Source: Nomia melanderi (Eukaryota > Arthropoda > Insecta > Hymenoptera > Halictidae). From it: 64,000 nucleotides of DNA. The stretch lies in contig NW_027475173.1 of assembly GCF_051020985.1 (NCBI RefSeq), forward strand, positions 248,001-312,000, given 5' to 3'. The translations under genes were made by a program, and so were the position numbers. Below the pieces are notes generated by a model. That model saw only the letters and a list, made by a program, of their open reading frames with translations. It was not told the origin of the DNA and did no database searches. Shown here piece after piece: positions 24,183 to 35,950 of the stretch; position 1 is the stretch's first letter; each line of letters starts with the position of its first letter.

Positions 24183-25407
24183 TAGAAACCGTGATATCAC
24201 CAGATATGTACTGGATTTTTCCCTGACCCTGACAGTCCGGCCCCATGTGTCGGTGATTTTCTGGGTCCCTGGTGTTCCGAGGTAGATCCCGCTGCACAGA
24301 TTCATGCGACAGGGCCTCCTGCAGACAATGCACTTTGATTTATTGCGCTATCTATAATAGCACCCGAGATATCACCAGATATATTCTGGATTTTTACATG
24401 ACCTTGGGTGCCCCGCCTCATGTGTCGGTGGTTTTCTCGGCCCCTGGTGGTCCGACGTCGTTCCCGCGGCACAGATTCATGCGCAAGGGCCTCGTGCAGA
24501 TAATTCACTGTGATTTATCGCGCTATCTGTAATAGCACCCGAGATATCACCAGATATATACTGCATTTTTGCATGACCTTGGGTGTCCGGCCCCATGTGT
24601 CGGTGGTTTTCTCGGCTCCTGGTGGGCCGAGGTCGTTCCCGCTGCACAGATGCATGCGCCAGGGCCTCTTGCAGACAATTCACTTTGGTTTATTGCGCTA
24701 TCTCTAATAGCACCCGAGATATCATCAGATATATGTTGGATTTTTCCCTGACCCTGAGTGTCCGGCCCCATGAGAGGGTGGTTTTCTCGGACCCTGGTGG
24801 TCCGAGGTCGTTGCCGCAGCACAGATTCATGCGCCAGGGCCTCCCGCTGACAATGCACTTGGATTTATCGCGCTACGTCTAATAGCACCCGAGATATCAC
24901 CAGATTTATATTGGATTTTTCCCTGACCCTGACAGTCCGGCCCCATGAGACGGTGATTTTCTCGGCCCCTGGTGGTCCGAGGTCGATCCCGCTGCACAGA
25001 TTCATGCGCTAGGGCCTCCTGCAGACAATGCACTATGATTTATTGCGCTATCTCTAATAGCACCCGAGATATCACCAGATATATATTGGATTTTTCCCTG
25101 ACCCTGACAGTCGGACTTCATGAGACGGTGGTTTTCTCGGCCCCTGGTGGTCCGAGGTCGATCCCGCTGCACAGATTTATGCGCCAGGGCCTCCTGCAGA
25201 CAATGCACTTTGATTTATTGCGCTATCTGTAATAGCACCCGAGATATCACCAGATATATATTGGATTTTTCCCTGACCCTGAGTGTCCGGCCCCATGAGA
25301 CGGTGGTTTTCTCGGCCCCTGGTGGTCCGAGGTCGTTTCCGCTGCCCAGATTCATGAGCCAGGGCCTCCTAAAGACAATGCACTTTGATTTATCGCGCTA
25401 TCTGTAA
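24183..25407 (+). repeat. HOR-2 heptamer copy 3 (a-g), 1,225 bp
   Basis: The order and sequence appear identical to copy 1 at offset 2,800. It shares with copy 1 two private bases, 'gccccgcctc' in type b and 'atctgtaatag' before type c, which distinguish these two from copies 4-6. Confidence 0.93.
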
Positions 25408-26632
25408 TAGAAACCGTGATATCACCAGATATGTACTGGATTTTTCCCTGACCCTGACAGTCCGGCCCCATGTGTCGGTGATTTTCTGGGTCCCTGGTGT
25501 TCCGAGGTAGATCCCGCTGCACAGATTCATGCGACAGGGCCTCCTGCAGACAATGCACTTTGATTTATTGCGCTATCTATAATAGCACCCGAGATATCAC
25601 CAGATATATTCTGGATTTTTACATGACCTTGGGTGCCCGGCCTCATGTGTCGGTGGTTTTCTCGGCCCCTGGTGGTCCGACGTCGTTCCCGCGGCACAGA
25701 TTCATGCGCAAGGGCCTCGTGCAGATAATTCACTGTGATTTATCGCGCTATCTCTAATAGCACCCGAGATATCACCAGATATATACTGCATTTTTGCATG
25801 ACCTTGGGTGTCCGGCCCCATGTGTCGGTGGTTTTCTCGGCTCCTGGTGGGCCGAGGTCGTTCCCGCTGCACAGATGCATGCGCCAGGGCCTCTTGCAGA
25901 CAATTCACTTTGGTTTATTGCGCTATCTCTAATAGCACCCGAGATATCATCAGATATATGTTGGATTTTTCCCTGACCCTGAGTGTCCGGCCCCATGAGA
26001 GGGTGGTTTTCTCGGACCCTGGTGGTCCGAGGTCGTTGCCGCAGCACAGATTCATGCGCCAGGGCCTCCCGCTGACAATGCACTTGGATTTATCGCGCTA
26101 CGTCTAATAGCACCCGAGATATCACCAGATTTATATTGGATTTTTCCCTGACCCTGACAGTCCGGCCCCATGAGACGGTGATTTTCTCGGCCCCTGGTGG
26201 TCCGAGGTCGATCCCGCTGCACAGATTCATGCGCTAGGGCCTCCTGCAGACAATGCACTATGATTTATTGCGCTATCTCTAATAGCACCCGAGATATCAC
26301 CAGATATATATTGGATTTTTCCCTGACCCTGACAGTCGGACTTCATGAGACGGTGGTTTTCTCGGCCCCTGGTGGTCCGAGGTCGATCCCGCTGCACAGA
26401 TTTATGCGCCAGGGCCTCCTGCAGACAATGCACTTTGATTTATTGCGCTATCTGTAATAGCACCCGAGATATCACCAGATATATATTGGATTTTTCCCTG
26501 ACCCTGAGTGTCCGGCCCCATGAGACGGTGGTTTTCTCGGCCCCTGGTGGTCCGAGGTCGTTTCCGCTGCCCAGATTCATGAGCCAGGGCCTCCTAAAGA
26601 CAATGCACTTTGATTTATCGCGCTATCTGTAA
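25408..26632 (+). repeat. HOR-2 heptamer copy 4 (a-g), 1,225 bp
   Basis: It differs from the preceding copy 3 at the two positions noted there ('gcccggcctc' and 'atctctaatag') and otherwise looks the same. That is about 2 differences in 1,225 bp, consistent with very recent amplification. Confidence 0.93.
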
Positions 26633-27682
26633 TAGAAACCGTGATATCACCAGATATGTACTGGATTTTTCCCTGACCCTGACAGTCCGGCCCCATGTGT
26701 CGGTGATTTTCTGGGTCCCTGGTGTTCCGAGGTAGATCCCGCTGCACAGATTCATGCGACAGGGCCTCCTGCAGACAATGCACTTTGATTTATTGCGCTA
26801 TCTATAATAGCACCCGAGATATCACCAGATATATTCTGGATTTTTACATGACCTTGGGTGCCCGGCCTCATGTGTCGGTGGTTTTCTCGGCCCCTGGTGG
26901 TCCGACGTCGTTCCCGCGGCACAGATTCATGCGCAAGGGCCTCGTGCAGATAATTCACTGTGATTTATCGCGCTATCTCTAATAGCACCCGAGATATCAC
27001 CAGATATATACTGCATTTTTGCATGACCTTGGGTGTCCGGCCCCATGTGTCGGTGGTTTTCTCGGCTCCTGGTGGGCCGAGGTCGTTCCCGCTGCACAGA
27101 TGCATGCGCCAGAGCCTCTTGCAGACAATTCACTTTGGTTTATTGCGCTATCTCTAATAGCACCCGAGATATCATCAGATATATGTTGGATTTTTCCCTG
27201 ACCCTGAGTGTCCGGCCCCATGAGAGGGTGGTTTTCTCGGACCCTGGTGGTCCGAGGTCGTTGCCGCAGCACAGATTCATGCGCCAGGGACTCCTACCGA
27301 CAATGCACATTGATTTATTGCGCTATCTGTAATAGCATCCGAGATATCACCAGATATATATTGGATTTTTCCCTGACCCTGAGTGTCCGGCCCCATGAGA
27401 CGGTGGTTTTCTCGGCCCCTGTTGGTCCGAGGTCGTTCCCGCTGTACAGATTCATGCGCCAGGGCCTCCTGCAGATAATTCACTTTGGTTTATTGCGCTA
27501 TCTCTAATAGCACACGAGATATCACCAGTTATATTTTGGATTTTCCCCTGACCCTGACTGTCCGGCCCCATGAGACGGTGGTCTTCTCGGCCCCTGGTGG
27601 TCCGAGGTCGTTCCTGCTGCCCAGATTCATGAGCCTGGGCCTCCTACAGACAATGCAATTGGGTTTATTGCGCTATCTGTAA

Positions 27683-27857
27683 TAGCACCCGAGATATCAC
27701 CAGATATATGCTGGATTATCACATGACCTTGGGTGACGGATTCCGAATATCTGTAATTTTCTCGGCCCCTGGTGGTCCGAGGTCGTTCCTGCTACACAGA
27801 TTCATGCGACAGGGCCTCCTGCAGACAATGCACTTTGATTTATTGCGCTATCTATAA
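27683..27857 (+). repeat. Divergent-cassette monomer, copy 5 (HOR-2 type k)
   Basis: The block at 27,721-27,760 is the same as in copies 3 and 4. The monomer also carries 'ctgctacacag' where the others have 'ctgctgcacag'. Confidence 0.9.
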
Positions 27858-28032
27858 TAGCACCCGAGATATCACCAGATATATATTGGATTTTTCCCTG
27901 CCCCTTAGTATCCGGCCCCATGAGACGGTGGTTTTCTCGGCCCCTGGTGGTCCGAGGTCGTTTCCGCTGCCCAGATTCATGAGCCAGGGCCTCCTAAAGA
28001 CAATGCACTTTGATTTATCGCGCTATCTGTAA
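27858..28032 (+). repeat. Hybrid monomer l/g in HOR-2
   Basis: Its first 60 or so bases match type l ('ccctgccccttagtatcc'). From 'gagacggtgg' onward it matches type g ('cgtttccgctgccc', 'ttcatgagccagg'). It joins the alternative block back to the next heptamer and removes one monomer relative to the l-m-g' path. Confidence 0.85.
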
Positions 28033-29257
28033 TAGAAACCGTGATATCACCAGATATGTACTGGATTTTTCCCTGAACCTGACAGTCCGGCCCCATGTGT
28101 CGGTGATTTTCTGGGTCCCTGGTGTTCCGAGGTAGATCCCGCTGCACAGATTCATGCGACAGGGCCTCCTGCAGACAATGCACTTTGATTTATTGCGCTA
28201 TCTATAATAGCACCCGAGATATCACCAGATATATTCTGGATTTTTACATGACCTTGGGTGCCCGGCCTCATGTGTCGGTGGTTTTCTCGGCCCCTGGTGG
28301 TCCGACGTCGTTCCCGCGGCACAGATTCATGCGCAAGGGCCTCGTGCAGATAATTCACTGTGATTTATCGCGCTATCTCTAATAGCACCCGAGATATCAC
28401 CAGATATATACTGCATTTTTGCATGACCTTGGGTGTCCGGCCCCATGTGTCGGTGGTTTTCTCGGCTCCTGGTGGGCCGAGGTCGTTCCCGCTGCACAGA
28501 TGCATGCGCCAGGGCCTCTTGCAGACAATTCACTTTGGTTTATTGCGCTATCTCTAATAGCACCCGAGATATCATCAGATATATGTTGGATTTTTCCCTG
28601 ACCCTGAGTGTCCGGCCCCATGAGAGGGTGGTTTTCTCGGACCCTGGTGGTCCGAGGTCGTTGCCGCAGCACAGATTCATGCGCCAGGGCCTCCCGCTGA
28701 CAATGCACTTGGATTTATCGCGCTACGTCTAATAGCACCCGAGATATCACCAGATATATATTGGATTTTTCCCTGACCCTGACAGTCCGGCCCCATGAGA
28801 CGGTGATTTTCTCGGCCCCTGGTGGTCCGAGGTCGATCCCGCTGCACAGATTCATGCGCTAGGGCCTCCTGCAGACAATGCACTATGATTTATTGCGCTA
28901 TCTCTAATAGCACCCGAGATATCACCAGATATATATTGGATTTTTCCCTGACCCCGACAGTCGGACTTCATGAGACGGTGGTTTTCTCGGCCCCTGGTGG
29001 TCCGAGGTCGATCCCGCTGCACAGATTTATGCGCCAGGGCCTCCTGCAGACAATGCACTTTGATTTATTGCGCTATCTGTAATAGCACCCGAGATATCAC
29101 CAGATATATATTGGATTTTTCCCTGACCCTGAGTGTCCGGCCCCATGAGACGGTGGTTTTCTCGGCCCCTGGTGGTCCGAGGTCGTTCCCGCTGCACAGA
29201 TTCTTGCGCCAGAGCCTCCTGCAGATAATTCACTTTGGTTTCTTGCGCTATCTCTAG
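28033..29257 (+). repeat. HOR-2 heptamer copy 6 (a-f and partial g), 1,225 bp
   Basis: Monomers a to f follow the standard order with small changes ('ccctgaacctg', 'accccgacag', and 'agatatata' for 'agatttata' in e). The last monomer starts as g but from about 29,185 reads 'gttcccgctgcac' and 'cttgcgccagagcc'. This marks the right limit of the HOR-2 domain. Confidence 0.88.
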
Positions 29258-30412
29258 TAGCACCCGAGATATCTCCAGATATTTATTGGCTTTTCCCCTG
29301 ACCCTGAGTGTCCGGCCCCATGAGACGGTGGTTTTCTCGGCCCCTGGTGGTCCGAGGTGGTTCCCGCTGGCCAGATTCATGCGCCAGGGCCTCCTACAGA
29401 CAATGCACTTTGGTTTATTGCGCTATCTGTAATAGCACCCGAGATATCACCAGATAAATATTGGATTTTTCCCTGACCCTGAGTGTCCGGCCCCATGAGA
29501 CGGTGGTTGTCTCGGCCCCTGGTGGTCCGAGGTCGTTCCCGCTGCACAGATTCATGCGCCAGGGCCTCCTGCAGATAATTCACTTTGGTTTATTGCGCTA
29601 TCTCTAATAGCACCCGAGATATCACCAGATATTTATTGGCTTTTCCCCTGACCCTGAGTGTCCGGGCCCATGAGACGGTGGTTTTCTCGGCCCCTGGTGG
29701 TCCGAGGTCGTTCCCGCTGGCCAGATTCATGCGCCAGGGCCTCTTACAGACAATGCACTTTGATTTATTGCGCTATCTGTAATAGCACCCGAGATATCAC
29801 CAGATATATATTGGATTTTTCCCTGACACTGAATGTCCGGCCCCATGAGACGGTGGTTTTCTCGGCCCCTGGTGGTCCGAGGTCGTTGCCGCTGCACAGA
29901 TTCATGCGCCAGGGCCTCTTGCGGATAATTCACTTTGGTTTATTGCGCTATCTCTAATAGCACCCGACATATCACCAGATATATGCTGGATTTTTCCCTG
30001 TCCCTGAGTGTCCGGCCCCATGAGGCGGTGGTTTTCTCGGCCCCTGGTGGTCCGAGGTCGATCCCGCTGCACAGATTCATGCGCTAGGGCCTCCTGCAGA
30101 CAATGCACTATGATTTATTGCGCTATCTCTAATAGCACCCGAGATATCACCAGATATATATTGGATTTTTCCCTGACCCTGACAGTCGGACTTCATGAGA
30201 CGGTGGTTTTCTCGGCCCCTGGTGGTCCGAGGTCGATCCCGCTGCACAGATTTATGCGCCAGGGCCTCCTGCAGACAATGCACTTTGATTTATTGCGCTA
30301 TCTGTAATAGCACCCGAGATATCACCAGATATATATTGGATTTTTCCCTGACCCTGAGTGTCCGGCCCCATGAGACGATGGTTTTCTCGGCCCCTGGTGG
30401 TCCGAGGTCGAT

Positions 30413-31508
30413 CCCGCTGCACAGATTCATGCGCCAGGGCCTCATACAGAAAATGCACATTGATTTATTGGGCTATCTGTAATAGCACCCGAGATATCAC
30501 CAGATATATATCGGATTTTTCCCTGACCCTGAGTGTCCGGCCCCATGAGACGGTGGTTGTGTCGGCCGCTGGTGGTCGGAGGTCGTTCCCGCTGCACAGA
30601 TGCATGGGCCAGGGCCTCCTGCAGATAATTCACTTTGGTTTATTGCGCTATCTCTAACAGCACCCGAGATATCACCAGATATTTATTGGCTTTTCCCCTG
30701 ACCCTGAGTGTCCGGCCCCATGAGACGGTGGTTTTCTCTGCCCCTGGTGGTCCGAGGTCGTTCCCGCTGGCCAGATTCATGCGCCAGGGCCTCCTACAGA
30801 CAATGCACTTTGATTTATTGCGCTATCTGTAATAGCACCCGACATATCACCAGATATATATTGCATTTTTCCCTGACACTGAATGTCCGGCCACATGAGA
30901 CGGTGGTTATCTCGGCCCCTGGTGGTCCGTGGTCGTTCCCGCTGCACAGATTCATGCGCCAGGGCCTCTTGCAGATAATTCACTTTGGTTTATTGTGCTA
31001 TCTCTAATAGCACCCGACATATCACCAGATATATGCTGGATTCTTACATGACCCTGAGTGTCCGGCCCCATGAGACGGTGGTTTTCTCGGCCCCTGGTGG
31101 TCCGAGGTCGTTCCCGCTGCACAGATTCATGCGCCAGGGTCCCCTGCAGATAATTCACTTTGATTTATTGAGCTATCTCTAATAGCACCCGAGATATCAC
31201 CAGATATATATTGGATTTTTCCCTGACACTGAATGTCCGGCCCCATGAGGCGGTGGTTTTCTCGGCCCCTGGTGGTCCGAGGTCGTTCCCGCTGCACAGA
31301 TTCATGCGCCAGGGCCTCTTGCAGATAATTCACTTTGGTTTATTGCGCTATCTCTAATAGCACCCGACATATCACCAGATATATGCTGGATTCTTACATG
31401 ACCCTGATTGTCCGGCCCCAAGAGACGGTGGTTTTCTCGGCCCCTGGTGGTCCGAGGTCGTTCCCGCTGCACAGATTCATGCGCCAGGGTCCCCTGCAGA
31501 TAATTCAC
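30413..31508 (+). repeat. HOR-3 six-monomer block, copy 1
   Basis: It matches 32,513-33,608 (offset 2,100, 12 monomers) and 36,189-37,284 (a further 3,676 bp). Contents: the end of a 'catacagaaaatgcac' unit, a 'ggttgtgtcgg' unit, a 'tttattggc' unit, and then two alternations of 'gaatgtccgg' and 'ggattcttacatg' units. Confidence 0.82.
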
Positions 31509-32274
31509 TTTGATTTATTGAGCTATCTCTAATAGCACCCGAGATATCACCAGATACATATTGGATTTTTCCCTGACCCTGAGTGTCCGGCCCCATGAGA
31601 CGGTGGTTGTCTCGGCCCCTGGTGGTCCGAGGTCGTTCCTGCTGCACAGATTCATGCGCCAGGGCCTCCTGCAGATAATTCACTTTGGTTTATTGCGCTA
31701 TCTCTAATAGCACCCGAGATATCACCAGATATTTATTGGCTTTTCCCCTGACCCTGAGTGTCCGGCCCCTTGAGACGGTGGTTTTCTCGGCCCCTGGTGG
31801 TCCGAGGTCGTTCCCGCTGGCCAGATTCATGCGCCAGGGCCTCCTACAGACAATGCACTTTGATTTATTGCGCTATCTGTAATAGCACCCGAGATATCAC
31901 CAGATATATATTGGATTTTTCCCTGACACTGAATGTCCGGCCCCATGAGACGGTGGTTTTCTCGGCCCCAGGTGGTCCGAGGTCGTTCCCGCTGCACAGA
32001 TTCATGCGCCAGGGCCTCTTGCAGATAATTCACTTTGGTGTATTGCGCTATCTCTAATAGCACCCGAGATATCACCAGATATATATTGAATTTTCCCCAG
32101 ACCCTGAGTGTCCGGCCCCATGGGACTGTGGTTTTCTCGGCCCCTGGTGGTCCGAGGTCGTTCCCGCTGCACAGATTCATGCGCCAGGGCCTCATACAGA
32201 AAATGCACATTGATTTATTGGGCTATCTGTAATAGCACCCGAGATATCACCAGATATATATTGGATTTTTCCCT

Positions 32275-34485
32275 GACCCTGAGTGTCCGGCCCCATGAGA
32301 CGGTGGTTTTCTCGGCCCCTGGTGGTCCGAGGTCGTTCCCGCTGCACAGATTCATGCGCCAGAGCCTCCTGCAGATAATTCACTTTGGTTTCTTGCGCTA
32401 TCTCTAGTAGCACCCGAGATATCACCAGATATATATTGAATTTTCCCCAGACCCTGAGTGTCCGGCCCCATGAGACTGGGGTATTCTCGGCCCCTGGTGG
32501 TCCGAGGTCGTTCCCGCTGCAGAGATTCATGCGCCAGGGCCTCATACAGAAAATGCACATTGAATTATTGGGCTATCTGTAATAGCACCCGAGATATCAC
32601 CAGATATATATCGGATTTTTCCCTGACCCTGAGTGTCCGGCCCCATGAGACGGTGGTTGTGTCGGCCCCTGGTGGTCGGAGGTCGTTCCCGCTGCACAGA
32701 TGCATGCGCCAGGGCCTCCTGCAGATAATTCACTTTGGTTTATTGCGCTATCTCTAACAGCACCCGAGATATCACCAGATATTTATTGGCTTTTCCCCTG
32801 ACCCTGAGTGTCCGGCCCCATGAGACGGTGGTTTTCTCGGCCCCTGGTGGTCCGAGGTCGTTCCCGCTGGCCAGATTCATGCGCCAGGGCCTCCTACAGA
32901 CAATGCACTTTGATTTATTGCGCTATCTGTAATAGCACCCGAGATATCACCAGATATATATTGGATTTTTCCCTGACACTGAATGTCCGGCCACATGAGA
33001 CGGTGGTTTTCTCGGCCCCTGGTGGTCCGAGGTCGTTCCCGCTGCACAGATTCATGCGCCAGGGCCTCTTGCAGATAATTCACTTTGGTTTATTGCGCTA
33101 TCTCTAATAGCACCCGACATATCACCAGATATATGCTGGATTCTTACATGACCCTGAGTGTCCGGCCCCATGAGACGGTGGTTTTCTCGGCCCCTGGTGG
33201 TCCGAGGTCGTTCCCGCTGCACAGATTCATGCGCCAGGGTCCCCTGCAGATAATTCACTTTGATTTATTGAGCTATCTCTAATAGCACCCGAGATATCAC
33301 CAGATATATATTGGATTTTTCCCTGACACTGAATGTCCGGCCCCATGAGACGGTGGTTTTCTCGGCCCCTGGTGGTCCGAGGTCGTTCCCGCTGCACAGA
33401 TTCTTGCGCCAGGGCCTCTTGCAGATAATTCACTTTGGTTTATTGCGCTATCTCTAATAGCACCCGACATATCACCAGATATATGCTGGATTCTTACATG
33501 ACCCTGATTGTCCGGCCCCATGAGACGGTGGTTTTCTCGGCCCCTGGTGGTCCGAGGTCGTTCCCGCTGCACAGATTCATGCGCCAGGGTCCCCTGCAGA
33601 TAATTCACTTCGATTTATCGCGCTATCTCTAATAGCACCCGGGATATCACCAGATATATGTTGGATTTTTCCCTGACCCTGACAGTCCGGCCCCACGAGA
33701 CGGTGATTTTCTCGGCCCCTGGTGGTCCAAGGTCGTTGCCGCTGCACAGATTCATACGCCAGGGCCTTCTACAGACAATGCACTTTGGTTTATTGCGCTA
33801 TCTGTAATAGCACCCGAGATATCACCAGATATATGCTGGATTTATACATGACCCTGAGTGTCCGGCCCCATGAGACTGTGGTTTTCTCGGCCCCTGGTGG
33901 TCCGAGGTCGTTCCCGCTGCACTGATTCATGCGCCAGGGCCTTCTACAGACAATGCACTTTGGTTTATTGCGCTATCTGTAATAGCACCCGAGATATCAC
34001 CAGATATATGCTGGATTTATACATGACCCTGAGTGTCCGGCCCCATGAGACTGTGGTTTTCTCGGCCCCTGGTGGTCCGAGGTCGTTCCCGCTGCACAGA
34101 TGCATGCGCCAGGGCCTCCTACAGACAATGCACTTTGGTTAATTGCGCTATCTGTAATAGCACCCGAGATATCACCAGATAAATTTTGGTTTTTTCCCTG
34201 ACCCTGAGTGTCCGGCCCTATGAGACGGTGGTTTTCTCGGCCCCTGGTGGTCCAAGGTCGTTCCCGCTGCACAGATTCATGCGCCAGGGCCTCTTGCAGA
34301 TAATTCACTTTGGTTTATTGCGCTATCTCTAATAGCACCCGACATATCACCAGATATATGCTAGATTATTACATGACCCTGAGTGTCCGGCCCCATGGGA
34401 CGGTGGTTTTCTCGGCCCCTGGTGGTCCGAGGTCGTTCCCGCTGCACAGATTCATGCGCCAGAGCCTCCTGCAGATAATTCACAT
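32275..34485 (+). repeat. 2.2-kb segment duplicated at 35,951-38,161 (offset 3,676 bp)
   Basis: The two stretches run in parallel with few differences, such as 'cccgggatatc' against 'cccgagatatc' (33,640/37,316), 'catacgcc' against 'cataggcc' (33,754/37,430) and 'gcgccaggg' against 'gcgctaggg' (34,107/37,783). The offset is 21 monomers plus 1 bp, the extra base lying in the 176-bp unit at 34,683. Confidence 0.85.
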
Positions 34486-34682
34486 TGATTTATTGGGCTA
34501 TCTGTAATAGCACCCGAGATATCACCAGATATATATCGGATTTTTCCCTGACACTGAGTGTCCGGCCCCATGAGACGGTGGTTGTGTCGGCCCCTGGTGG
34601 TCGAAGGTCGTTCCCGCTGCACAGATGCATGCGCCAGGGCCTCCTGCAGATAATTCACTTTGGTTTATTGCGCTATCTCTAA

Positions 34683-34858
34683 TAGCACCCGAGATATCAC
34701 CAGATATTTATTGGCTTTTCCCCTGATCCTGAGTGTCCGGCCCCATGAGACGGTGGTTTTCTCGGCCCCTGGTGGTCCGAGGTCGTTCCCGCTGGCCAGA
34801 TTCATGCAGCCAGGGCCTCCTACAGACAATGCACTTTGATTTATTGCGCTATCTGTAA
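34683..34858 (+). repeat. 176-bp monomer with 'catgcagccag'
   Basis: One extra base in 'attcatgcagccag' (normally 'attcatgcgccag') at about 34,807. A second such unit lies at 38,534. Confidence 0.88.
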
Positions 34859-35950
34859 TAGCACCCGAGATATCACCAGATATATATTGGAGTTTTCCCT
34901 GACACTGAATGTCCGGCCCCATGAGACGGTGGTTTTCTCGGCCCCTGGTCGTCCGAGGTCGTTCCCGCTGGCCAGATTCATGCGCCAGGGCCTCCTACAG
35001 ACAATGCACTTAGATTTATTGCGCTATCTGTAATAGCACCCGAGATATCACCAGATATATATTGGATTTTTCCCTGACACTGAATGTCCGGCCCCATGAG
35101 ACGGTGGTTTTCTCGACCCCTGCTGGTCCGAGGTCGTTCCCGCTACACAGATTCATGCGCCAGGGCCTCCTATAGATAATTCACTTTGATTTATTTCTCT
35201 ACCTCTAATAGCACCCGACATATCACCAGATATATATTGAATTTTTCCCCGACCCTGAGTGTCCGGCCCCATGTGTCGGTGGTTTTCTCGGCTCCTGGTA
35301 GTCCGAGGTCGATCCCGCTGCACAGATTCATGCCCCAGGGCCTCCTTCAGACAATGCACTTTGATTTACTGCGCTGTCTGTAAGAGCACCCGAGATATCA
35401 CCAGATATATATTGGATTTTCCCCTGACCCTGAGTGTCCGGCCCCATGAGACGGTGGTTGTGTCGGCCCCTGGTGGTCGGAGGTCGTTCCCGCTGCACAG
35501 ATGCATGCGCCAGGGCCTCCTACAGACAATGCACTTTGGTTTATTGCGCTATCTGTAATAGCACCCGAGATATCACCAGATACATTTTGGCTTTTCCCCT
35601 GACCCTGAGTGTCCGGCCCCATGAGACGGTGGTTTTCTCGGCCCCTGGTGGTCCGAGGTCGTTCCCGCTGGCCAGATTCATGCGCCAGGGCCTCCTACAG
35701 ACAATGCACTTTGATTTATTGCGCTATCTGTAATAGCACCCGAGATATCACCAGATATATATTGGATTTTTCCCTGACACTGAATGTCCGGCCCCATGAG
35801 ACGGTGGTTTTCTCGGCCCCTGGTGGTCCAAGGTCGTTCCCGCTGCACAGATTCATGCGCCAGGGCCTCTTGCAGATAATTCACATTGTTTTATTGCGCT
35901 ATCTCTAATAGCACCCGACATATCACCAGATATATGCTAGATTATTACAT

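Larger units (their letters stand above)
26633..28032 (+). repeat. HOR-2 variant copy 5: 8 monomers (a-b-c-x'-i-j-k-l/g), 1,400 bp
   Basis: It begins as a normal heptamer (a, b, c). It then has x' (27,158-27,332), which is type d until 'ttgccgcagc' and then the 'gggactcctaccgac' end. Types i, j and k follow. It finishes with a hybrid that is type l at its start ('ccctgccccttagtatcc') and type g at its end ('cgtttccgctgccc'). Confidence 0.92.
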
